From Balneolales bacterium ANBcel1 (GTDB lineage Bacteria > Bacteroidota > Rhodothermia > Balneolales > Natronogracilivirgulaceae), in the NCBI GenBank assembly GCA_029688905.1, contig JARULB010000006.1:1-64000 (forward strand): 64,000 nt of DNA. Direction: 5' to 3'. The translations under genes and the position numbers were made by a program. Shown here piece by piece: positions 29,604 through 37,515 of this stretch. Each line of letters starts with the position of its first letter. The stretch's first letter is position 1. The notes under the pieces are model-generated. The model was given only the letters and a program-made list of their open reading frames with translations, made no database searches and was not told where the DNA came from.

Positions 29604-29999
29604 TCATTTCAGGGCCTGGTGCTCACGACGTATCTGGGTGTGCATCCCGTCATAGTTGAACACCGACCGGAATCCGTTGGCGGACATAAAATGGGAGGCT
29701 ACCCGGCTGCGATTGCCGGAATTGCAGTAGATCAGGTAATCGGCATCGGGGTCAAGAGCGGTAACGCGTTCCTCGAACGAAGGGTCGCTGAGGTTGATGG
29801 TGAGGGCACCCTCCACCGTGCCCCCGGCCCACTCTGCGGGTGTGCGCACATCGATGATGACGACATCGCGTTCGGCCAGCAGTTTTTCGAGCTCTCCCGG
29901 CCGGATATCGATATAAGACGACTCCTGTGCCGACGAACTGCAGAAAGTAAGAGTGATAAGGGCGGCAAACAGTGCGGCCCGGCAGATCAGATTTCGCAT
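29604..29999 (-). CDS. Exported rhodanese-domain protein
   Basis: A 131-residue single-domain rhodanese (sulfurtransferase fold). The active-site loop YCNSGNRS has Cys92, and the conserved IIDVRTPAEWAGG is at about 48-60. An N-terminal hydrophobic segment (ALFAALITLTFCSSSAQ) predicts export; the C at 20 is not in a good lipobox, so cleavage by signal peptidase I is more likely. It may carry or relay sulfane sulfur in the periplasm. It lies alone between agmatine deiminase (70 bp upstream) and gatB. Confidence 0.9.
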   Translation of the reverse strand: MRNLICRAALFAALITLTFCSSSAQESSYIDIRPGELEKLLAERDVVIIDVRTPAEWAGGTVEGALTINLSDPSFEERVTALDPDADYLIYCNSGNRSRVASHFMSANGFRSVFNYDGMHTQIRREHQALK

Positions 30000-30069
30000 G
30001 GCGTAAAGATAGGATTTTTATAAATAAATCGCTAAGCCGGCGACTTCATGCGGCCGGGACGGCAGGCTG

Positions 30070-31317
30070 TCATCCGATCACCTGCTGGGTAACACAGTGG
30101 ATGGATCCCTGTCCCCATACCAGATCGTTGCAGGGCACATCCTTGATATACCGGTCGGGGAACACCGACTGGAACATCCGGAGCACCTCGTCGTCGTAGC
30201 GTTTATCGTAGGTTGGAACCAGCACGCACCGGTTGGCAATATAGAAATTGGCGTAGCTTGCGGGCACGTAATCTGATCCGTCGACCGTAGTGCCCGTGAT
30301 GCGGGTTTGCGGCAGCGGCAGCTCCACGATTTCAAACGGGTTTCCGTGGATGTCGGTCGCATCCTTCAGGATGTTCCAGTTCTCAAGCAGGGTCTCGTAG
30401 TTGGGGTCGCTGGTGTCGTCGGTTACCGTAGTAAAGATCACCCTCTCCGAGACAAAGCGGGCGAGGTCATCGATATGTCCGTCGGTATCGTCGCCCCGGA
30501 GTCCGCTTTTCAGCCAGATCACCTTTTCAATACCGAACCACGTGCGCAGATTTTCCTCGATTTCGGCTTTGCCGAGGCCGGGGTTTCGGTTGGGGTTCAG
30601 CAGCACCGACTCGGTGGTCAGCAGGCAGCCTGCCCCGTTTACGTCGATAGAGCCGCCCTCAAGCACCATTCCGGGTGCGACTGTCGGCAGATTGAGCAGG
30701 CGGGCGAGCTTGCCCGGCACCGCGTTGTCGAAATCATACGGGGGGTATTTACCACCCCAGGCGTTGTACTCCCAGTCGCACAGTACCACTTCCGGCGCAC
30801 CGGCTCCCGCCCCGCCGGTATCTGATACGGCCTGCGAGCCTTGTTCTCCGGTTTGCTTCCCGGCTTGTTCTCCGGTTTGCCTCCCGGCTTGTTCTCCGGT
30901 TTGCTTCCCGGTCAAACCCGGCATCGCCGTTACGTCTGGCCCGCCCCGCGATTCCGCCGACAGGGATGAGCCCGAATTACTCCGGCCGGTGGATTTGGCT
31001 TTGTCGTACGGAAGGAGCGAAATCGGACCGTAGTCGCGTATCCACACATCATTGACCGGCATGTGGATGAGCCGGACCCGGTTCCAGTCGATATTCCGGT
31101 TTTGGAGCAGAGAGGCGGCGGCCTGCCGAGCCTCCTCATTGGCGACCAGCAGCATCACCTCTTCGTGGGGCGTGAGAGCTTCCAGGATGTCGGCATAGAC
31201 ATGTTCGGCTCGGTTCAGCCGGATTCCGGGCCAGGTTTCCCGGTTGTCGGGCCAGGCCATGAGAGTGAGTTTGTGCGGCGCCCATTCGGGGGGCATGTAA
31301 TAACGTTTACCGGGCAT
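30070..31317 (-). CDS. Agmatine deiminase with low-complexity insertion
   Basis: A 415-residue peptidyl-arginine-deiminase-fold enzyme converting agmatine to N-carbamoylputrescine in polyamine synthesis. Hallmarks are PPEWAPHKLTLMAWP, MPVNDVWIRDYGPI, GGSIDVNG, the DGHIDDLARF catalytic His/Asp region and a C-terminal GSIHCVTQQ with catalytic Cys408. Residues about 107-175 are an extra segment, rich in Gly, Gln, Thr and Ser, that includes the repeated octapeptide G(K/R)QTGEQA; removing it gives the usual ~350 residues. The insertion lies between core motifs and spares all catalytic residues, so activity is probably kept. No carbamoylputrescine amidase gene is nearby. Confidence 0.93.
   Translation of the reverse strand: MPGKRYYMPPEWAPHKLTLMAWPDNRETWPGIRLNRAEHVYADILEALTPHEEVMLLVANEEARQAAASLLQNRNIDWNRVRLIHMPVNDVWIRDYGPISLLPYDKAKSTGRSNSGSSLSAESRGGPDVTAMPGLTGKQTGEQAGRQTGEQAGKQTGEQGSQAVSDTGGAGAGAPEVVLCDWEYNAWGGKYPPYDFDNAVPGKLARLLNLPTVAPGMVLEGGSIDVNGAGCLLTTESVLLNPNRNPGLGKAEIEENLRTWFGIEKVIWLKSGLRGDDTDGHIDDLARFVSERVIFTTVTDDTSDPNYETLLENWNILKDATDIHGNPFEIVELPLPQTRITGTTVDGSDYVPASYANFYIANRCVLVPTYDKRYDDEVLRMFQSVFPDRYIKDVPCNDLVWGQGSIHCVTQQVIG
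30840..30911. repeat. Three tandem 24-bp repeats inside agmatine deiminase
   Basis: The units are at 30840-30863, 30864-30887 and 30888-30911. Units 1 and 3 are identical and unit 2 has one substitution (T to C). The length is a multiple of three, so each copy adds eight residues (QTGEQAGK-type) and keeps the frame. Confidence 0.9.
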
Positions 31318-31336
31318 AATATTTTTCTGCAGGCGC

Positions 31337-31429
31337 CATCAGCTTCGCTGGAACAGGATTAGCCCTCCGGTGCGCGCCAAATTTGCAGTACACGGCACAA
31401 ACAGAGGGAACATGTCATCAGCTTCGCTG
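31337..31429. repeat. Two direct copies of CATCAGCTTCGCTG
   Basis: The 14-mer is at 31337-31350 and 31416-31429, upstream of agmatine deiminase. Each copy holds a small CAGC-TTC-GCTG hairpin. Possible regulatory role only. Confidence 0.6.
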
Positions 31430-31550
31430 CAGATACGCTCGCATTATCGGGTGTAATAAATAATGGCGATCCGGGCAATCTCTCCGGATCGGATTTCCAA
31501 TGCAGCATCCTCCCGGCTGGGAACCGGCCGGGAAGTCGAGGCAATATACC

Positions 31551-32924
31551 TCATTTCACGTAAACCGTCTTGATATTTGTAAACTCCAGGATGCCGAGAT
31601 GTGACAGCTCGCGTCCGTAGCCGCTGGTTTTGATTCCTCCGAAGGGAAGGCGGGGATCCGATTTGACAAATTCGTTCACGAAACAGCAGCCGGCCTCCAG
31701 CTCTTCGGCGGCGATGCGGCGGCCGCGCCGGGTGTCTGCGGTGAAAACGGCGGCACCGAGACCAAAAACCGAGTTGTTGGCCAGACGAATCGCATCGGCT
31801 TCGTCTTTGGCGGAGATAATGGCGGCAACGGGCCCGAACAGCTCTTCGTCAAAGGCCGTCATGCCGGGGGTCACGCCGGTGAGTACCGTTGGAGGATACC
31901 ATGCTCCGGGTCGGTCCGGTACCTTCCCGCCCAACACCAGCCGGGCACCCTGGCTGACCGACCGCTCGACCTGCTCGTGCAGTTCGTCACGAAGATCTTC
32001 CCGCGCCATGGGGCCGATGGTGACATTTTCGCGCATGGGGTCGTCCATAACCGCATCGCGCATGTGTTCGACAAATTTTTCGGTGAAGGCGTCCAGAACC
32101 TCCTCGACCACAATGAAGCGTTTGGCCGCGATACAGCTTTGCCCTCCGTTGATAAGCCGGCTGGTGGCGCAGGTGGCCGCGGCGGCGTCGATGTCGGCAT
32201 CCTCCAGAACGATGTAGGGGTCGCTGCCTCCCAGTTCGAGAACCGTCTTTTTCAGCATCTCACCCGCTTTGGAGGCGACGGCGCTGCCGGCCGGACCGCT
32301 GCCCGTCAGGGTTGCCGCTTTCACCTTGTCGCTTTCCAGAAGCTCCTCCACCAGAGAGGTTTTGATCAGCAGTGTACGGAAGGCGTGTTCGGGGAAACCG
32401 GCATCGCGAAACACCTCCTCGATGGCCAGCGCCGAACCCGGAACGTTACTCGCATGCTTGAGCAGGCCGGTGTTTCCGGCCATTAGCGCGGGAGCGGCAA
32501 AGCGGAACACTTGCCAGAAGGGGAAATTCCAGGGCATTACCGCCAGTACGGGCCCCAGTGGATTGTAAGTAATAAAGCTTTCCGAGGCATCGCTTTCAAC
32601 CGGCTCTTCGGATAAAAATTCCCGCGCGTTGTCGGCGTAGTAGTCACATACCCAGGCACACTTTTCGACTTCTCCCCTGGCGGATGCCAGCGTTTTTCCC
32701 ATCTCCCCGGTGATGATGCGGCCGTATCGATCGGCCCGTTCCCGCAGCAGCGCCGCCGCTTTTTTCATGAGGCCGCTTCGGTGCTCGAAAGAGGTGTTGC
32801 GCCACTCCAGAAACGTGTCGTGCGATTTGTCCACTACCCGCCACATCTCCTCTTTGCTGATGGTGTCGAAAGTACGGACTGTCTTTCCGGATGCCGGATT
32901 GGTCACTTCGATACGGGAACTCAT
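31551..32924 (-). CDS. Aldehyde dehydrogenase, succinate-semialdehyde dehydrogenase type
   Basis: A 457-residue NAD(P)-dependent aldehyde dehydrogenase most like the bacterial GabD/YneI succinate-semialdehyde group. Motifs are PLGPVLAVMPWNFPFWQVFR (cofactor-binding Asn), the catalytic Glu in VLELGGSDPYIVLEDADI, and the catalytic Cys in NGGQSCIAAKRF. The C-terminal PFGGIKTSGYGRELSHLGILEF is typical of this subgroup. The length is normal. It is followed by agmatine deiminase 233 bp away on the same strand; a shared role in putrescine/GABA metabolism is possible but not shown. Substrate specificity cannot be set from sequence alone. Confidence 0.9.
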   Translation of the reverse strand: MSSRIEVTNPASGKTVRTFDTISKEEMWRVVDKSHDTFLEWRNTSFEHRSGLMKKAAALLRERADRYGRIITGEMGKTLASARGEVEKCAWVCDYYADNAREFLSEEPVESDASESFITYNPLGPVLAVMPWNFPFWQVFRFAAPALMAGNTGLLKHASNVPGSALAIEEVFRDAGFPEHAFRTLLIKTSLVEELLESDKVKAATLTGSGPAGSAVASKAGEMLKKTVLELGGSDPYIVLEDADIDAAAATCATSRLINGGQSCIAAKRFIVVEEVLDAFTEKFVEHMRDAVMDDPMRENVTIGPMAREDLRDELHEQVERSVSQGARLVLGGKVPDRPGAWYPPTVLTGVTPGMTAFDEELFGPVAAIISAKDEADAIRLANNSVFGLGAAVFTADTRRGRRIAAEELEAGCCFVNEFVKSDPRLPFGGIKTSGYGRELSHLGILEFTNIKTVYVK

Positions 32925-33149
32925 AGTGTGAACTCGTTTGGGGTTGGGGTTTTTGACATCGCCGAAATTCAGGTTAAGGCCGAAGTACAGGTATGGCCAA
33001 AAATCCGGGCGTCGCCGAATTATGGAATATCGCCGAAGCTATTATTCTACGTAAACATTCCGGGATGGCATTCCGTTTGATCACGATGGGTATGCCGCAG
33101 CTTCCAGACGTAGGCCGGTATGCCGGACAGCCGGCCGACAGTCCCTCCT

Positions 33150-34277
33150 TCACAGGTCCTTGAGCCATCGGGAGAGCAGTACGTCATGCACATAGTAGCC
33201 GTCATAATCCTGAATGATGAGCTCCTTCTCCTGAAGTGCCTTGAGTGATGCCGCCAGCGTACTGGTGGCACCAAGCCCCTGCCCCTGCACAAACTCTTTG
33301 GAGAGCGGGTTTGTTACCGGTTCCCCTTTGGCAATGGCAACCAGGGCTTGCCATTGCCGGTCGGTCAACAGTTTGCCGTACCCGGAAAACACCTGTTTCT
33401 CCTGGGTTATGATTTCATCAAACACCCGGATTATCCCGGCTTCGGTTACGTTATCGCATCCGGCAAACAGTTTGTTACAGACCAGTTGGATCGCGTACGT
33501 CTGGCCGCGGCACTGCCGGTAAATCTCTTCGACATGATGAAATCCGATCTCCTTTTCATGCTTTTTGAAATGCTTCCGGATGAATGCAGCATACGCTTCC
33601 AGTGGAATGGGTTCAAGGCGTATCTGCTGTGCGCTTCGGTAGAACGGGCGGGATTTCTGTGTGAACATGGATTCCATCATGCCCCGGTGACTTCCGCTGA
33701 ACAAAAACCGCAATTCGGGATATTGCTGCGTCCAGGCACGAAACAGCGCTTCGCCGTTGCTGTCGGAGTAGGAGGAAACATGCTGGAACTCATCGATTCC
33801 AATAATGACCGGTTTTTTGTGACCGGCGAGAAACGCCCCGATCTGCTCGAGGGTCTGTTCCGGCAGCCGGGGTGCCTGCCACCGGAAAGTGAGATATGGC
33901 TGCCCCGTATATGCATTGAAGTGAATTTCGGCTCCGACCTGCCCCAGCAACTGCTGCAGGGTAGCGGTAAACCCCCGCTCGGTCCGTCCGAAATACTGAT
34001 AAACGGCCTGGGTGATGGCCCGGATCGCATCGGAGGCACTGCGCGTGGCCAGCAGGTCCACATAGATGAGCTCATGGCCCCTTTTCCTGGACAGCTCATC
34101 AAAAAAACACTGTATCAACGCGGTTTTGCCGATCCTTCGCCAGGAATAGAGGACAACATTGCGCTCATTCCGAAAATGATCATGCAATTGCGACAGTTCC
34201 TGCTCCCGGTCACAGAAGTGGCGCCGGTCGATGTAACCGCTTAGCAGAAACGGATTACCGGGTTCTCTTTTTGTCAT
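33150..34277 (-). CDS. Archaeal-type AAA+ ATPase (ATPase_2 family)
   Basis: A 375-residue STAND-like P-loop ATPase of the ATPase_2 (PF01637) family. It begins NPFLLSGYIDRRHFCDREQELSQL, has the Walker A variant SWRRIGKTALI (Lys51), Walker B PVIIGIDEFQ (Asp162, Glu163), and a sensor-1-like stretch (LRFLFSGSHRGMM). The C-terminal ~100 residues are a winged-helix-like domain (LTDRQWQALVAIAKGEPVTN). ATG 34277 is preceded by AGGAG at 34286-34290. Genes of this family are often mobile or tied to stress or defence islands, but the biochemical role is not established. It is monocistronic here, with a perfect inverted repeat about 110 bp upstream. Confidence 0.88.
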   Translation of the reverse strand: MTKREPGNPFLLSGYIDRRHFCDREQELSQLHDHFRNERNVVLYSWRRIGKTALIQCFFDELSRKRGHELIYVDLLATRSASDAIRAITQAVYQYFGRTERGFTATLQQLLGQVGAEIHFNAYTGQPYLTFRWQAPRLPEQTLEQIGAFLAGHKKPVIIGIDEFQHVSSYSDSNGEALFRAWTQQYPELRFLFSGSHRGMMESMFTQKSRPFYRSAQQIRLEPIPLEAYAAFIRKHFKKHEKEIGFHHVEEIYRQCRGQTYAIQLVCNKLFAGCDNVTEAGIIRVFDEIITQEKQVFSGYGKLLTDRQWQALVAIAKGEPVTNPLSKEFVQGQGLGATSTLAASLKALQEKELIIQDYDGYYVHDVLLSRWLKDL

Positions 34278-34285
34278 GGTGTCAG

Positions 34286-34290
34286 CTCCT
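34286..34290 (-). promoter_or_regulatory. Shine-Dalgarno AGGAG deciding the ATPase start
   Basis: AGGAG on the minus strand lies eight bases before ATG 34277. It favours this start over a TTG seven codons upstream, inside which the motif would be coding. Confidence 0.7.
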
Positions 34291-34385
34291 GTAATCAAGG
34301 CCGGAATCCCCAGAAATGTGCCAAAAACGCTGATTCGGTTTAAAAACCATCCTTATTGCCCTTTGGCCATTCACTTCACTACAAC

Positions 34386-34416
34386 ATCTTCGTTACATAA
34401 TTATTGTAACGAAGAT
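34386..34416. promoter_or_regulatory. Perfect inverted repeat, likely operator
   Basis: ATCTTCGTTACA (34386-34397) and TGTAACGAAGAT (34405-34416) are perfect 12-bp arms around TAATTAT. The symmetry and size fit a binding site for a dimeric regulator upstream of the ATPase gene. No T run follows, so it is not a terminator. Confidence 0.6.
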
Positions 34417-34585
34417 TATGGAACATTGCCAACTAAAATTTTGTGCCGGGTTCGGGGCCTTCGTTGCAAACCTGTCAGGAGGCTATCGTCTGGAGGCTAT
34501 CGGCGCAAACCGAATCTTGCAAGTTCCGGGGAGAAGCCGTGGCCTTTCCCGAAGTCGTCTTTCCGTTTTCACCGGAACGGGACTG

Positions 34586-36238
34586 TTACTCTCCCCGGTA
34601 CTTCCTGAGCCGGTCCACCAGTTCGTTATTGACATGCGTGCTGATCGGGACTTCGATAACGGCCACAGACCGGCGGGCAAGGTGTTCCTTCAGCAGCTGC
34701 TCCAGTTGTTCGGGGGATTCGGCACGGTGGCCTTCCACCCCGAAACTGCGGGCGAACGCGGGGAAATCGGGATTGTCGATTCGGGTACTGACCGACCGCT
34801 GCCTGGACAAATGCTGTTTCCAGCTGATCAGCCCATAGTCGTTGTCGTTGAACACCAGTACTATGAACCCGGTGCCGAGCCGCCGGGCGGTTTCCAGCTC
34901 CTGCGCATTCATCAGAAAACCGCCGTCGCCCATGGCCGCTACAATCTGGCGCTCCGGCTGATGCAATGAGGCCGCTATCGCTCCGGGCAGCGCGATACCC
35001 ATGCTGGCCATTCCGTTGCTGATCAGACAGCCATTCGGACAATAGGTCGGGAAGTTGCGTGCGATCCACATTTTGTGGGTTCCTACGTCACTGATCAGGA
35101 GTCCGTCATCCTCCATGACATCACGTATGATGTGCAGCGCCCCTGGCACGGTAAGCTCCGTTCGGGCCTCTCCCTGATCGAGCCGGTACCGATCCAGATC
35201 GGTTCGGATACGGTCGCGGACGGGTTCAAACCACCGTTCCTGCAACTTTGGCAGCAAATCCTCCTTGAGATTCAACTCCCAGAGCGCGGCGGAGATATCC
35301 CCGGTCACCTCCAGGTCGGGGTCGTATTCGGTATAGACTTCGGCGGGATCAAAATCCACATGGATGATCTTCTTGTCCTCACCAATATTCCACTTTTCGG
35401 GGGGATATTCGGCCACATCATACCCTACGGTCATGACCAGGTCGGCCTGCTCAAACGCTTCCGCCACATAATCCTTGAAACCGAGTCCAATGGCGCCCAA
35501 TGAATACGGCGACCGGTCGGAGAGCGCGCCTTTGCCCATGAATGTCGAAGCGACCGGGATGCGGTGCTTTTGAGCGAACTCGGTCAGATGCTTGCTGGCC
35601 AGTTTCCGGATAGCACCGTTGCCGGCAAGGATGAGCGGTTTTCGGGCTTCAGAAAGCAGTTCTACGGTTTTACGGATCGCCTTGTAATCGGACCCCGGCC
35701 GGCGTGGTCGTTTCGGTGTGATGGGCTTCAGAGCGGCATCCACTTGCAGATCGGCGACATCCTCGGATAACTCGATGTGGGTGGCGCCGGGCTTCTCCTG
35801 TTCTGCCAGGCGAAACGCCTTGCTGACCATTTCGGTGACTACTTCGGGGGAGGTTACCGAGGCGTTCCATTTGGTGATGGGCCGGAACATGTTAACGATA
35901 TCGATCCGTTGGTGACTTTCGTGATGAAGCCGGTCGAGGCCACCCTGGGCGGTGATGGCCACCAGGGGAGCCTTGTCCAGGTTGGCATCCGCCACGCCGG
36001 TAATCAGGTTGGTGGCGCCGGGGCCAAGCGTACCGAGGCACACTCCCGCCCTGCCGGTCAACCGTCCGTGTACATTGGCGATAAACGCTGCACCCTGTTC
36101 GTGCCGGCACGGGACAAATTGAATAGCGGATTGCTCCAGGGCGAACAGCAGGCTTTCGTTCTCTTCCCCCGGAACCCCGAAGATATGGGTTACGCCTTCA
36201 GCTTCAAGGCATTGAACAAAAAGTTCGGCTACGGTCAT
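34586..36238 (-). CDS. ThDP-dependent enzyme, acetolactate synthase large-subunit like
   Basis: A 550-residue thiamine-diphosphate enzyme of the acetolactate synthase/pyruvate oxidase family. Features are the N-terminal PYR domain with catalytic Glu47 (CRHEQGAAF), the central domain (RKPLILAGNGAIRKL), and the C-terminal PP domain with the GDGGFLMNAQELETA...NDNDYG Mg-ThDP motif. The N-terminus IFGVPGEENESLL matches members annotated as acetolactate synthase or related decarboxylases. No regulatory small subunit (ilvN) or other ilv genes are adjacent, so a catabolic or atypical role is possible; the exact substrate is uncertain. The esterase gene lies 34 bp upstream on the same strand, suggesting a two-gene operon. 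Confidence 0.88.
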   Translation of the reverse strand: MTVAELFVQCLEAEGVTHIFGVPGEENESLLFALEQSAIQFVPCRHEQGAAFIANVHGRLTGRAGVCLGTLGPGATNLITGVADANLDKAPLVAITAQGGLDRLHHESHQRIDIVNMFRPITKWNASVTSPEVVTEMVSKAFRLAEQEKPGATHIELSEDVADLQVDAALKPITPKRPRRPGSDYKAIRKTVELLSEARKPLILAGNGAIRKLASKHLTEFAQKHRIPVASTFMGKGALSDRSPYSLGAIGLGFKDYVAEAFEQADLVMTVGYDVAEYPPEKWNIGEDKKIIHVDFDPAEVYTEYDPDLEVTGDISAALWELNLKEDLLPKLQERWFEPVRDRIRTDLDRYRLDQGEARTELTVPGALHIIRDVMEDDGLLISDVGTHKMWIARNFPTYCPNGCLISNGMASMGIALPGAIAASLHQPERQIVAAMGDGGFLMNAQELETARRLGTGFIVLVFNDNDYGLISWKQHLSRQRSVSTRIDNPDFPAFARSFGVEGHRAESPEQLEQLLKEHLARRSVAVIEVPISTHVNNELVDRLRKYRGE

Positions 36239-36272
36239 GGTTCTCGGGCGTCAAGGTTTCTGGTTTGAGCAG

Positions 36273-37034
36273 CTACACGGGCAGATTGTGCAGCATGTTC
36301 CGAAAATGGTGCAGCTCGTCCTCATTGACGGTATGCCCCATTCCCGGATAAATCTTTTTGGTGACATCGGCCCCGAGGTTTTCAAACACTCCGGCGGTAT
36401 CCTGCACCCGGTGTTCCGGGATATGCGAGTCGATATCGCTGCAACCGATAAAGACCGGCGTCTTTTTCATGGACCCCCGGTACCGACTGTAGTCGACATC
36501 CGGCCCGATGACACCTCCACTAAGGGCAACCACGCCGCCATAGCGATCGGCGTTGCGGGCGGCGAATTCAGTTGACAAACAGGCCCCCTGCGAGAAACCG
36601 GCAAGTACTATGCGCTCTTTGGGGATACCGGCGCCGAGTGCTTTTGTAATCAGTTCGTCCATCACCTGCAGGGCCGACTCAAGCCATGGTTCGTTCTGCT
36701 CCAGCGGCGACATGAACGGGTAGGGGTACCATGTGTGATTGGCGGCCTGGGGCGCCATCCACGCCAGATCCGCGACAGATGCGCCGCCGTTTTGCGGATC
36801 GGCTGCCGATACCTGCGAACCTGCGGTTGTCTCCTTCCGTGCTCCTGCGGCACCCTCCTTCCGGGCGCCTGCCGACTCCTCCAGGTGCATCAACTCATCA
36901 TACAACGTGAGGATGCTGTCGGCCGAAGCGCCGCGTCCGTGTATTAATATTACGGCTCCTTTCGCCTGATCCAGCGGTTTGCCTTTTTCCAGGACCGGCT
37001 GGCCCTGGTGAGGGTGGTCATTATTCTGAAACAT
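36273..37034 (-). CDS. Phospholipase/carboxylesterase-type alpha/beta hydrolase
   Basis: A 253-residue serine hydrolase of the PF02230 family. It has the oxyanion-loop VILIHGRGASAD, nucleophile Ser148 in LAGFSQGA, and the C-terminal acid and base in CSDIDSHIPEHRV and YPGMGHTVN. No signal peptide is visible, so it is cytoplasmic. Residues about 53-88 are a hydrophilic insert with the repeated GARKE unit, between the first strand/helix and AWMAPQAANHTWYP, another case of low-complexity expansion in a conserved enzyme. It probably shares a transcript with the ThDP enzyme downstream. Confidence 0.9.
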   Translation of the reverse strand: MFQNNDHPHQGQPVLEKGKPLDQAKGAVILIHGRGASADSILTLYDELMHLEESAGARKEGAAGARKETTAGSQVSAADPQNGGASVADLAWMAPQAANHTWYPYPFMSPLEQNEPWLESALQVMDELITKALGAGIPKERIVLAGFSQGACLSTEFAARNADRYGGVVALSGGVIGPDVDYSRYRGSMKKTPVFIGCSDIDSHIPEHRVQDTAGVFENLGADVTKKIYPGMGHTVNEDELHHFRNMLHNLPV

Positions 37035-37515
37035 GTATTCAATGGGGTTATGGGTAGGTAACGGGCCCGCCGCACCGGGAACCGGTTATGGATGCCACCG
37101 GTGGTCAGTGTACCGGCTTGACAACTGTCGAGCCGTGACGACCAAACCGAACAAGGCGCTGTCTCTGCAATCCGGTTTCGCGGACGACTGTAGTTATGCG
37201 GCGGTCCTTGTGAGTATCATATCACAAATAACACGCGCGGCGCAGGGAATCATTCACCGACAGCAACACATCCACCAAAACCGCTCCGATACCGGTAAAA
37301 CGACAACTTGTAGAGTATCGCTCTGGATTCTGAATCAATCCTCACGCCATCTGCCCCTCCATACCGGCCTCTGGTTCAGGCCGCCGACGAATATCGCCTG
37401 TTGCGGATCCATTACCTTTTTTTGGAATCAAAGCGGTATATTTTCCCTTCCGCTTCCCGGCAGCTTCGATCGGAAGATGAATGCAACCCGTTATCATTCA
37501 AATAATTGCGTAGAA
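37035..37515. other. Intergenic region between divergent esterase and S9 peptidase
   Basis: No gene is supported. The frame of the peptidase stays open across this region, but the sequence lacks homology-like composition and the signal peptide starts at 37516. The promoters of the two divergent units should lie here. The TATCATATCAC stretch near 37210 is A/T-rich but has no clear consensus. Confidence 0.45.

Larger units (their letters stand above)
34278..34585. other. Intergenic gap ATPase / ThDP enzyme
   Basis: No gene is seen. It is unusually A/T-rich around 34330-34440 and contains the inverted repeat described separately. Confidence 0.5.

Noticed and set aside
30840-30911. CRISPR array
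   Set aside because: The 24-bp units are directly abutting, have no spacers and lie inside an open reading frame.
37033-37515. 161 extra N-terminal residues in frame with the S9-FGE gene
   Set aside because: Not homologous-looking, and the signal peptide at 37516 would be internal; the region is better read as a promoter.
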